Positions 37,259-44,422 of a DNA stretch of 44,422 nucleotides are shown here, in pieces (position 1 is the first letter of the stretch; each line of letters begins with the position of its first letter). The translations under genes and the position numbers were made by a program. The DNA is taken from IMG/VR virus record IMGVR_UViG_3300020119_000019, positions 1 through 44,422 of that record. The stretch is one strand, 5' to 3'. The notes beneath the pieces are model-generated. The model was not told the origin of the DNA. It saw only the letters and a list, made by a program, of their open reading frames with translations, and ran no database searches. This DNA is from a virus.

Positions 37259-39220
37259 ATGTTCTTTGACGATTCAACGTTAGACGATTACGCGCCGCTT
37301 CCGACGAAGCGTAAAGCCAAGCGATACGACGGCGTTTTAAAGCGTCTGTCGTACTCGCCGGTTTTGCGCAAGTTTAGCGTCTCGCCGTGGAATTATTCTG
37401 TCGGAACCGAAGTCGTTTTCGACGTTGAATGTTATCGAAACTACTTCCTTTGCGCCTTTAAGAACATTGCGACGGGCGAATATTTTTACGTCGAACACTA
37501 CGGCGAAGGTCCGCTTCCCGAATGGATGCGAACCGAACTGCATAGGGCGCTGCATTGGTTCAAGATCATCGGCTTTAACTCGATTTCGTACGATATCCCG
37601 ATGATCGAAGCGGCTTGCAAAGGCGCGACGCTATACGAACTGAAGGAACTTAGCGATGACATAATTATTCGCGACGAACGCAAAGCGAATTGGCGGGCGC
37701 CGTACAATCATATCGACTTGATCGAAGTCGCACCGCTTGAAGGTTCGTTGAAGCTTTATGCTGCCAGGCTTCATTGTAAGCGAATGCAGGAATTGCCGAT
37801 CGATCCGCATTCGGATTTGTCGCCGCAAGACGTGATCGATACGCGAGATTATTGTTTTAACGATCTTGACAATACCGAACTTTTATACTCGCACCCCACA
37901 TACGGGTTAAAGCCGCATGTTGAATTGCGCGAGCGGTTGGGCGCCGAAATCAATCAGGACATTCGTTCGAAATCCGATGCCCAAGTAGGCGAAGCGTTCA
38001 TTAACGCGAAGATACGCGAAGCGCGCGGCTTCTCGCCGAAGAAGCCCGATTTGCCGGACGATTACGAATTCTATTATCAGCCGCCGGAATACCTGTCGTT
38101 CGATAATCCGCAGCTTCAGGAAGCCTTGCGGATTGTCCAGGCTGTCCCCTTCAGGCTGGACGGCAGCGGCGCCCCGGTCATGCCTGAAGCCCTGTCCAAG
38201 CTGTCAATTCGGATCGGCTCTTGCGTCTATAAAATGGGCATGGGCGGGCTTCATTCGAGCGAGAAGACGGCAGTCCATAAAGCGGACGACGAAACCGATC
38301 TAATCGACCGCGACGTAACGTCGTTCTACCCTTGGCTTATTATCAATTCAGGTTTCTTCCCGAAGCACATCGGCAAGTTGTTTATTGAAATCTTCCGCGA
38401 TGGGCTTGTGCTTCGTCGAATGGAACTAAAGAAGCTGAAGGACAAGTTAGAAGCCGGATTGAAGATCGCGATTAACGGCATCTTCGGCAAACTTGGATCA
38501 TTTTATTCGTCGATCTTTTCGCCCGATCTTCTAATTCAGGTTACGATAACGGGCCAGCTTGTTATCCTAAAGCTAATCGAAATGATCGAAGCGGCAGGAA
38601 TTCCGATCGTGTCGGCTAATACCGATGGCGTTATTATCAAGTGCCCCAAGCACATGGCCAATATCTTAGGCGCTGTTATCGCCGAATGGGAGCGCATAAC
38701 GTCGCTTCAGACTGAAGAAACGCGTTACGCCGCCGTTTACTCGCGCGACGTGAACAATTATATCGCGATCAAGGAAGACGGTTCGACGAAGGCAAAGGGC
38801 GCGTATTCCGAACGCGGTTCGGCCCAAAATTCCGCAATGTCGAAAAACCCCGAAGCGTTAATATGTTCGGACGCGGTGCAGGCTTTCTTGTCGAAGGGAA
38901 CGCCGATCGAAAAGACGGTTCGCGCGTGCCAGGATATCCGCCGCTTTGTCGTCGTTCGCAACGTGCGAGGCGGCGCGCATAAAGACGGCTATTTTCTAGG
39001 CAAAACAATTCGTTGGTACTATGCGCAAGGCGTGCAAGGCGTAATCAACTATATCGCAACCGGCAACAAGGTTCCGAATTCTGAAGGCGCTTGCCCTCTT
39101 ATGGAACTGCCCGACGAATGCCCGACCGATATCGCATATGAATATTATATCGATCGGGCTTTCGGAATGCTTGGTGATCTAGGGTACTTCGGTTCGACGA
39201 AACAAGGCGGATTGTTTTAA
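37259..39220 (+). CDS. Family B DNA polymerase, short
   Basis: The 653-residue protein has an N-terminal 3'-5' exonuclease (FDVE near residue 53; NSISYD near 105; YCFND near 198) and a polymerase domain with motif A DVTSFYP (near 351), motif B KIAINGIFG (near 401) and motif C SANTDGV (near 453). Motif C is NTD instead of DTD; the second Asp and the motif A Asp, which bind the catalytic metals, are both present. It is shorter than cellular family B polymerases. It follows the clamp-like gene by nine bases and ends the rightward operon. Confidence 0.85.
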   Translation: MFFDDSTLDDYAPLPTKRKAKRYDGVLKRLSYSPVLRKFSVSPWNYSVGTEVVFDVECYRNYFLCAFKNIATGEYFYVEHYGEGPLPEWMRTELHRALHWFKIIGFNSISYDIPMIEAACKGATLYELKELSDDIIIRDERKANWRAPYNHIDLIEVAPLEGSLKLYAARLHCKRMQELPIDPHSDLSPQDVIDTRDYCFNDLDNTELLYSHPTYGLKPHVELRERLGAEINQDIRSKSDAQVGEAFINAKIREARGFSPKKPDLPDDYEFYYQPPEYLSFDNPQLQEALRIVQAVPFRLDGSGAPVMPEALSKLSIRIGSCVYKMGMGGLHSSEKTAVHKADDETDLIDRDVTSFYPWLIINSGFFPKHIGKLFIEIFRDGLVLRRMELKKLKDKLEAGLKIAINGIFGKLGSFYSSIFSPDLLIQVTITGQLVILKLIEMIEAAGIPIVSANTDGVIIKCPKHMANILGAVIAEWERITSLQTEETRYAAVYSRDVNNYIAIKEDGSTKAKGAYSERGSAQNSAMSKNPEALICSDAVQAFLSKGTPIEKTVRACQDIRRFVVVRNVRGGAHKDGYFLGKTIRWYYAQGVQGVINYIATGNKVPNSEGACPLMELPDECPTDIAYEYYIDRAFGMLGDLGYFGSTKQGGLF

Positions 39221-39234
39221 CGCGTTCTTTAAAA

Positions 39235-40809
39235 TTACTTCAGACCAAAAAGTTTGAAAACGCCCGCCGTAAAATTGGAGGCAGACTCTTGGAAGAACTT
39301 TATAGCATTCGGCGAAGAAGTTGACTTCCAACCTAGAGCACTTCTAGCGGTATATACAAGGTCACCGGAAGAGATAATGACGCTCTCTACATGCATCAGC
39401 TTCTTCTTTGCCCCTGCTATTCCGTTTAGGCTCATTTCAAATTCGTAACTGTCGTTAGTAGTTCCCATTGGTGAAATCTTAAACGAAGTCGTGGCGGCCT
39501 TGTGATCATTCGCTGACGTGCCGTCGGTTCCAAAATATTGGCAAGCCGTTACATAGTTAGAAGCCGTATCCCAAGTCGAACCGCCATTAGTAGATAGCTG
39601 CGCTCTGACAAAATCAGAGGCGCTACTACCAATATTCTCTACAATTATCTTGTAACTACGATATGTCGAATTATCGAACGCGGTTAGGGCTACAGATGCG
39701 ACGGGGCTACTTACAGTGACTGTCTGTAGAAGGACCATATCGCTACTACCGCCGCCCGAAATCGTTACGGTAACCGCATGGCCTGAATTTGTGGCAGTGA
39801 CGCCCGCGCCAACAAAGTCGATCGACGTAACCGCCGTGTCAAGGTTCGTACCTTCGTCCTTAACCGTGAGTGCGGAACCGCCTCCACCGGACGAAGCTAA
39901 CGCCGTGCCGTCCGCCCGCTGATAAACGAAACAACGGAAATTGCCCGAACCTTCGGAAACGAAGCCCGCAATATCCCCTGCCGCCGTCGCGATGTTCGCG
40001 CCCGTTGGAAGGATCAAGCTTGTCGCATTATGCGTTAGGGTCAAAGAGCCGTCGAACTTCAGCCAAACCTTGCGCCCGGCCTTATCGACCGACAACGCGA
40101 GCGCGGTAATCGCCGTCGTGCCGGTGATATGAAAATAACCGCCTTCGCCTACGGTAAGCGTACCTGAACTGGCAATGTCGGCGCCCTTTTCCCACAATGC
40201 TGCAACGCTGTCGGGCGTCGACCTTTTCGAAGCGTCGGTTCCGGTAAGCTGTTCGGTCGTGCTTGCCAAGCTTCCGCCGCTAGACAAGACGCTCCACACA
40301 AGCGCGGTTGTGCCGATCGTCAACGGGCCATCCGTCGTGCAAGAATATTCGTTGTCCGCCTGGGTAGAACCTTCGCTAACCTTCACGGCGGCGCTAACAA
40401 GTTCGCTCGCTTGATCGGCATCGGCAGCACGCGTTAGGATGTAAGGGTGTGAACCGTCGCCAACTTGGGTTACGGTGTAAATGCCGTTGTGCGATCCGGT
40501 TCCTTCGTCCGCGACAAGCAAGCGATCGTTTGCAACCAGCGTTACGCCGTCTTGCGCGGCAAGTGCCCCGTTCGCATTTCCGGTTAGCGTTGCGCCTACG
40601 CCGCTTGTGCCGTTCGCGTAAGTGTTTGCAGCGAGTGCCGCCGTCGTCTTGGCGCGAACAGGGTTTTTCCATTTCAGGTTTGAAAGGATATAGTCGCGAA
40701 GTTGGCTTGCGGTTCCTTTCTTAACGCCCGTCGCGCCCGCCTTGCGAACTGCGATAAGGTCGCCGTCTTCAAGAATATCAAGGGCGGTTGCGGTTGTAAG
40801 TTCGGTCAT
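39235..40809 (-). CDS. Tail fibre protein
   Basis: The 524-residue protein begins MTELTTATALDILEDGDLIA and has typical tail fibre features: an N-terminal virion-binding segment, Gly/Thr/Ala-rich beta repeats in the middle and a C-terminal region (from about residue 350) that is Ser/Asn-rich. The DNA for the last 160 residues (39235-39720) is richer in A and T than the rest of the gene, suggesting exchange of the receptor-binding domain. The ATG at 40809 overlaps the previous stop by one base (TAATG). Its 3' end lies 14 bases from that of the polymerase gene, in a convergent arrangement without an obvious terminator. Confidence 0.75.
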   Translation of the reverse strand: MTELTTATALDILEDGDLIAVRKAGATGVKKGTASQLRDYILSNLKWKNPVRAKTTAALAANTYANGTSGVGATLTGNANGALAAQDGVTLVANDRLLVADEGTGSHNGIYTVTQVGDGSHPYILTRAADADQASELVSAAVKVSEGSTQADNEYSCTTDGPLTIGTTALVWSVLSSGGSLASTTEQLTGTDASKRSTPDSVAALWEKGADIASSGTLTVGEGGYFHITGTTAITALALSVDKAGRKVWLKFDGSLTLTHNATSLILPTGANIATAAGDIAGFVSEGSGNFRCFVYQRADGTALASSGGGGSALTVKDEGTNLDTAVTSIDFVGAGVTATNSGHAVTVTISGGGSSDMVLLQTVTVSSPVASVALTAFDNSTYRSYKIIVENIGSSASDFVRAQLSTNGGSTWDTASNYVTACQYFGTDGTSANDHKAATTSFKISPMGTTNDSYEFEMSLNGIAGAKKKLMHVESVIISSGDLVYTARSALGWKSTSSPNAIKFFQESASNFTAGVFKLFGLK

Positions 40810-43286
40810 TAGAAATCAATCCTTTCGCCATCGATGCGAACAATTTCACCGTCTATGATCAAAGCCGCGCTATTTACGAAAATTGGCATCGGGGTTGATG
40901 CGATCGAATACAAGCCGCCTTTTTTGGCTTCGACATGGATAATGCAGTCGCCGCCCATGTCTTCCGTGATCGTCAAGTTATACGGCAAAGCTTCGTCGTC
41001 GGCAACAACCGTCGTCACGCCTTCGACTTCGAACGATATGCGATAAGTCGTGCCAGCTTCAGCCGTCGACGCCGCGTCGTCTTCAAACCATAGTTCGGTA
41101 AGGTCCAAGCGCGAGCGGGCGCGAGCATCGATCGAAACCACGTCCCCAGGGTCGAAAATCTGCCAAGGGGTGCGGTCCCCGTCGGCAGTTGCCCAATCGG
41201 GCGCGATAACCCGTTCTACCCTTCCCAGGGCCGTTTCTGGCGTCACCGTGGCATCGGCAACGGCGCTGCGGCCCGTGGCAGTCCGATCGATGAAATATAC
41301 GTTCGCCGTATCGCCGGTTAGCGTGTCGCTTTCAAAGAAGCCTTCAGCCCCGTTGAAGAACCAAACGCGATCGTCTGTATTGTGGGCAAACCATCCGGTA
41401 TCGATCATCGCCCGGCGAACGTCGTTTAAGTCAAACGTGCTGTCCCCGTTATCAGTCGAAGACGAATACGAAAGAATTTCGTTACCGATGACGATCAAAC
41501 CGCCACCTTGGCGTTCGCTATCCCCTAGGGCGAGCGCTGCAACGTCCGAAACTTCCTTGATTGTGATTGCGCCGACAATGCCTGTCGCAAAGCCGTCAAA
41601 GCGCCCAAGCGGCCCCGCAAGCTTTGCGTTAGGCGTGTAAGGCGCCAACGACAAAACTTCAACGTCGTCTGGCGTTTCTTCAATGTATGCGTTGTATCCA
41701 AGCGTATATGACGAAGGCGCAAGCACGAATGAAGCGAAGCGAGTATAACCGACGCGCGTTCCCAAGCTAGATTTATAATCGAGGAAAGCAGGAAGTTCGA
41801 AAATATAAAAGGTCGAAATGTCAACCGGGGCAAGCGTTGTCGGAACATAACCTGAAATCGGCGGCGCGCTAACAACAGTCGTATCTAGCGAAAATTCATC
41901 CTGAACCGCACTTATTGATATTGAACCGCTTTGAAGCGTGCCGAAGTTCGGACGCTTGGCGCGCATAACCATTTGATCGATGCCGTATTCAGGCCAAGTA
42001 AAAACGAAGGCATCGCCAGGGCGAAGCGTAACAGCTTCACGGTTTAGCGTGAGTTCGGCAGAATAAAGCGGAACGTTCAGGTTCGATAACTCGCGCGCTG
42101 CGATAGCGTTGGCAAGGTCCGAAACGAAGACGCCCGGCATAGTGATTTCAAGCGGTCGCTGTCTTTTTTGAAAGCGGAGAAGCGAACTGTCTTTTGCGGT
42201 TGCAAGCTTACCTTGCGCGTAGCCGCCTTCGCGATCGGTATATTTGACGCGAACGACGTTGTTCGTTTCAGCCCAAAGCTTTTTAGTGAACTTGCGAACT
42301 TCAATGACTTGATCAGGGCCAATAACCGGCAAATCCGCAATCGTATAATCATTGCGAAGAAGCTTCAGATTAGCAAGCCCTGTCGATTGATCTTCGTAAA
42401 CAACCGCGTTAATTTGCCGCAATATCGTTTTAACGGCGTCCTTTGCTTCGGTCGCTGTTGCAACGGAAATCGATATGCCGTTATTTTCGTCGAAGATTTT
42501 AATCGCAATTTCACGCCATTGTGTAACATTAATGCGGGCCGGATCGTACCCTAGATTTCCCCAATCCTCGCAAAGAATATCGTACAGTACGCAAACCGGG
42601 TTCATATCAAGGCCGTTGGGCATGATATGGCGCCCGGCTGTAACCCCCAGGCTGTTGACGAAATAAGCGCCTTCCACGGCAACCGTATCGATCGAAGGCG
42701 AGTTGCCCCACCAAAAATCGCGGAATACCATGTGCGCGACGCCGACGTACGCGGGAACGTTCGGGTTCATATTCGCAACTAGGTATTCGTCGCGGTCTTG
42801 ATCGAAGTCGCCGCAATACATTGCAACATCGCCGAATATGCCGCCGCGATTGCCGTCGTCCGAACCGCCGTACAATTCAGGAAGATTGATCGGTATTACG
42901 TTAAGGCAAGTGCTGTCGTATAGGCAGCCTGCCCACACTAGGTTATTGCCGAACCACATTTTGCGGTAAACGACGCCCGGTCCAAGCGCCCAAGCAAGAT
43001 CAACCGTGAGATAGTACCGATATCCGGTAATGATCGTCTTGGAACTGAAAATTCCCGTCTTGACTTTCTTTTTGATCGGAACCGCGCGATATCCGGTAAT
43101 TGCGATCGTATTCGGCGAAAGAAGCTTTAGCGTTCCGTAAAAGCGCCCAACCGGCGAACCTTCTTCAGATCGCGGAAACTTGAATTCGTCAAGCCCTGCG
43201 GCTTTGGCGTTTTCGACCTTCATCTTCGGCGCGAGAAACGCCGTAAGGATGAACCCTATCGCGAAAAAAGCCAGGAAGAAGAACAT
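40809..43286 (-). CDS. Central tail tip/host-specificity protein
   Basis: The 825-residue protein begins MFFFLAFFAIGFILTAFLAP, a hydrophobic start, then has a segment with EFKFPRSEEGSPVGRFYGTL and a long tail-like sequence with many beta segments. It lies between the hub and the tail fibre gene, the place of lambda gpJ-like or baseplate 'megatron' proteins that form the central fibre and interact with the host. The N-terminal hydrophobic stretch could be a membrane-penetrating or signal-like element. No peptidase motif was identified. Function inferred from position and size. Confidence 0.65.
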   Translation of the reverse strand: MFFFLAFFAIGFILTAFLAPKMKVENAKAAGLDEFKFPRSEEGSPVGRFYGTLKLLSPNTIAITGYRAVPIKKKVKTGIFSSKTIITGYRYYLTVDLAWALGPGVVYRKMWFGNNLVWAGCLYDSTCLNVIPINLPELYGGSDDGNRGGIFGDVAMYCGDFDQDRDEYLVANMNPNVPAYVGVAHMVFRDFWWGNSPSIDTVAVEGAYFVNSLGVTAGRHIMPNGLDMNPVCVLYDILCEDWGNLGYDPARINVTQWREIAIKIFDENNGISISVATATEAKDAVKTILRQINAVVYEDQSTGLANLKLLRNDYTIADLPVIGPDQVIEVRKFTKKLWAETNNVVRVKYTDREGGYAQGKLATAKDSSLLRFQKRQRPLEITMPGVFVSDLANAIAARELSNLNVPLYSAELTLNREAVTLRPGDAFVFTWPEYGIDQMVMRAKRPNFGTLQSGSISISAVQDEFSLDTTVVSAPPISGYVPTTLAPVDISTFYIFELPAFLDYKSSLGTRVGYTRFASFVLAPSSYTLGYNAYIEETPDDVEVLSLAPYTPNAKLAGPLGRFDGFATGIVGAITIKEVSDVAALALGDSERQGGGLIVIGNEILSYSSSTDNGDSTFDLNDVRRAMIDTGWFAHNTDDRVWFFNGAEGFFESDTLTGDTANVYFIDRTATGRSAVADATVTPETALGRVERVIAPDWATADGDRTPWQIFDPGDVVSIDARARSRLDLTELWFEDDAASTAEAGTTYRISFEVEGVTTVVADDEALPYNLTITEDMGGDCIIHVEAKKGGLYSIASTPMPIFVNSAALIIDGEIVRIDGERIDF

Positions 43287-43289
43287 AGT

Positions 43290-44422
43290 TCAGAGCGTCC
43301 AAGTTGTTTCAACGATTACGTCGTCTTGCGAATACGAACGCCCGTCAATCATAGTGAAGCGTAGTTTAAATCTCGGCGCACCTGAAAGCCCCATAACTAG
43401 CTTGTAATGCCACGACGAACTAAGCGGCACAATTTCGTTTATCGGATAATGACATTCGAATACGAAAGTCGTCGAACTTGTCCGCGTTGCCGTCCAAAGA
43501 AGTTGGCCGTCCAAATAATCGTAAGGATCGGGCGAATTGGTTTCGTCTATCGTAAAAGGAAAAATGTTGTTTATGTAATTAAGATGTACGCCGCCTGTGT
43601 TTGCGTAATGCGCCGGAAAGTTAAAGCCTGTCGCCGTATTGGCATCATGTATTGACCAATCCCCAGGTTCAGTAATTTCGATCGAAAGCGTTGCGTAAAC
43701 GCCATCGAAGATCGCAGGCAAGCAAGCTTCGTCGGCAACGTCTTTGCCGGGCTCGATACCGTTGCTGAAGATGTTCTGCGGGGGAATGAACGGAAAACCG
43801 CCGTGCCGCTTCGTGTTGTCGAAGCGGGTAAGGCAATCTCCCGCCCAAGCAAGATCGCAGCCCGCTGCAACGACGATCGAACCGCCGACTTCGGCCCCTG
43901 CGAAGGGGTAGTTTACGATAATAACTTCGGCGACTTGTGCGACGATCATTCGGCGTTCACCTGACGTAAGGATTGCGTCGCCGCCGATCAAGTTTCCGTC
44001 AAGTGCAGGCGGCAGCGTGTCCAGCGTAATCGACTTGCCGTCAATGCCGACAATTGCGGCAGTTTCCGACCAAGCCGCAAAGTCGATACCGCAACGCGGG
44101 TCGTACAAGGTGTGATTGCACGGCGTTTGATAATAGACGTTCGGGAAGTCGGCGCTTAGGGCCGAAGCGAGTTTCGAGGGAACGCGAATTGTTGCTGTTC
44201 CACGTACGACGGATACGTTGTCAACGTCGCCTTTCCAAGCTTGAACGAATTCGCCCGCCGTATGGCCGCGAAAGATAGTCAACACAAGTTCAGGCGGCGA
44301 GATTTGAAATCCGTATATCGCGACAAGATCGGTTGAAACCGGAAGATCAACCGTGATTTCGGCGCCGTCGCTGTCATCGGTTGTCGTCGACGTGAACGCG
44401 GAACGCTTTAGCGCGAGCGGAA
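43290..44422 (-). CDS. Tail hub protein (DUF2163/BR0599-like), main part; 5' end at 281
   Basis: The gene continues across the ends of the window: its first 281 bases are at 281-1, then 44295 down to 43290 (428 residues in all). In the joined protein cysteines lie at about residues 153, 162, 240 and 248: CNHTLYDPRCG, then CDLAWAGDCLTRFDNTKR. The C-x8-C and C-x7-C pairs and DPRCG/CLTRFDN match BR0599/DUF2163 hub proteins and the Fe-S-binding pattern of lambda gpL. It probably forms the trimeric hub that closes the tail tube. The last third is a separate, more variable domain. Confidence 0.85.
   Translation of the reverse strand, partial: PLALKRSAFTSTTTDDSDGAEITVDLPVSTDLVAIYGFQISPPELVLTIFRGHTAGEFVQAWKGDVDNVSVVRGTATIRVPSKLASALSADFPNVYYQTPCNHTLYDPRCGIDFAAWSETAAIVGIDGKSITLDTLPPALDGNLIGGDAILTSGERRMIVAQVAEVIIVNYPFAGAEVGGSIVVAAGCDLAWAGDCLTRFDNTKRHGGFPFIPPQNIFSNGIEPGKDVADEACLPAIFDGVYATLSIEITEPGDWSIHDANTATGFNFPAHYANTGGVHLNYINNIFPFTIDETNSPDPYDYLDGQLLWTATRTSSTTFVFECHYPINEIVPLSSSWHYKLVMGLSGAPRFKLRFTMIDGRSYSQDDVIVETTWTL
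44296..44422. repeat. Right copy of 127-bp terminal direct repeat
   Basis: Identical to bases 1-127. Removing one copy joins the hub reading frame precisely, giving a circular map of 44,295 bp. Confidence 0.95.

Noticed and set aside
1-44422. Lysogeny module, CRISPR arrays, insertion sequences
   Set aside because: No integrase or transposase motifs, no attachment-like duplications beyond the end overlap, and no regularly spaced direct repeats were noticed. The TAGTA array has symmetric spacing but not CRISPR-like repeat and spacer lengths.

Overview
This window is one complete genome of a tailed, siphovirus-like bacteriophage. The first 127 bases are repeated exactly as the last 127 (1-127 = 44296-44422), so the molecule is circular or circularly permuted with a unique length of 44,295 bp, cut open inside a tail-hub gene. 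The host is Gram-negative: the lysis cassette has overlapping spanins with a lipobox and a signal-anchor endolysin. The DUF2163-type hub with four cysteines and the promoter style (TTGAC[A/G], 17-bp spacer, TATTCG) would fit an alphaproteobacterium, but that is an inference. I see no integrase, excisionase or CI-type repressor pair, so a lytic life style is likely.

Layout. On the minus strand, read from right to left, lies the late block: holin, signal-anchor endolysin, a 34-residue membrane peptide, Rz and Rz1 (17.7-16.3 kb), terminase small and large subunits, portal, Mu-F-like minor head protein, scaffold and major capsid protein (16-9.5 kb), two paralogous decoration-like proteins, connectors and tail terminator (9.4-7 kb), tail tube protein, tail assembly chaperones joined by a -1 frameshift, an HK97-gp10-like protein, tape measure, distal tail protein, hub (across the ends of the window), central tail protein and tail fibre (7-0 and 44.4-39.2 kb). 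Also on the minus strand, at 17.85-27.1 kb, is an accessory block of about 30 mostly tiny genes in overlapping runs. It includes a MazG-like pyrophosphohydrolase, a VRR-NUC nuclease, a DUF3850 protein, a candidate Tad2-like (DUF2829) anti-Thoeris protein and a C5-methyltransferase-like protein, and it is divided by terminator plus promoter pairs.

The plus-strand block (30.15-39.2 kb) is the replication and recombination module: a DUF7173-like protein, a Sak4-like RecA-fold ATPase, a DUF669 ssDNA-binding protein, a PD-(D/E)XK nuclease with cysteine clusters, an SF2 helicase, a sliding-clamp-like protein and a short family B DNA polymerase. A divergent minus-strand pair, a small HTH protein and a primase-polymerase/DUF3987 helicase (27.4-30 kb), completes replication. 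Directly downstream of the primase gene is a 218-bp element with ten TAGTA boxes arranged in exact dyad symmetry, my best candidate for the replication origin.

The most unusual non-coding signals are this dyad element, a 78-nt three-way-junction RNA candidate between the SSB and nuclease genes (32805-32882), a 96-nt RNA candidate whose ends pair and whose 5' end coincides with a predicted promoter start (20050-20145), a 15-bp hairpin at 30812-30860, and the GGGAAAC slippery site with a 13-bp hairpin in the tail chaperone genes. All function names are from sequence reading alone; no database search was run.
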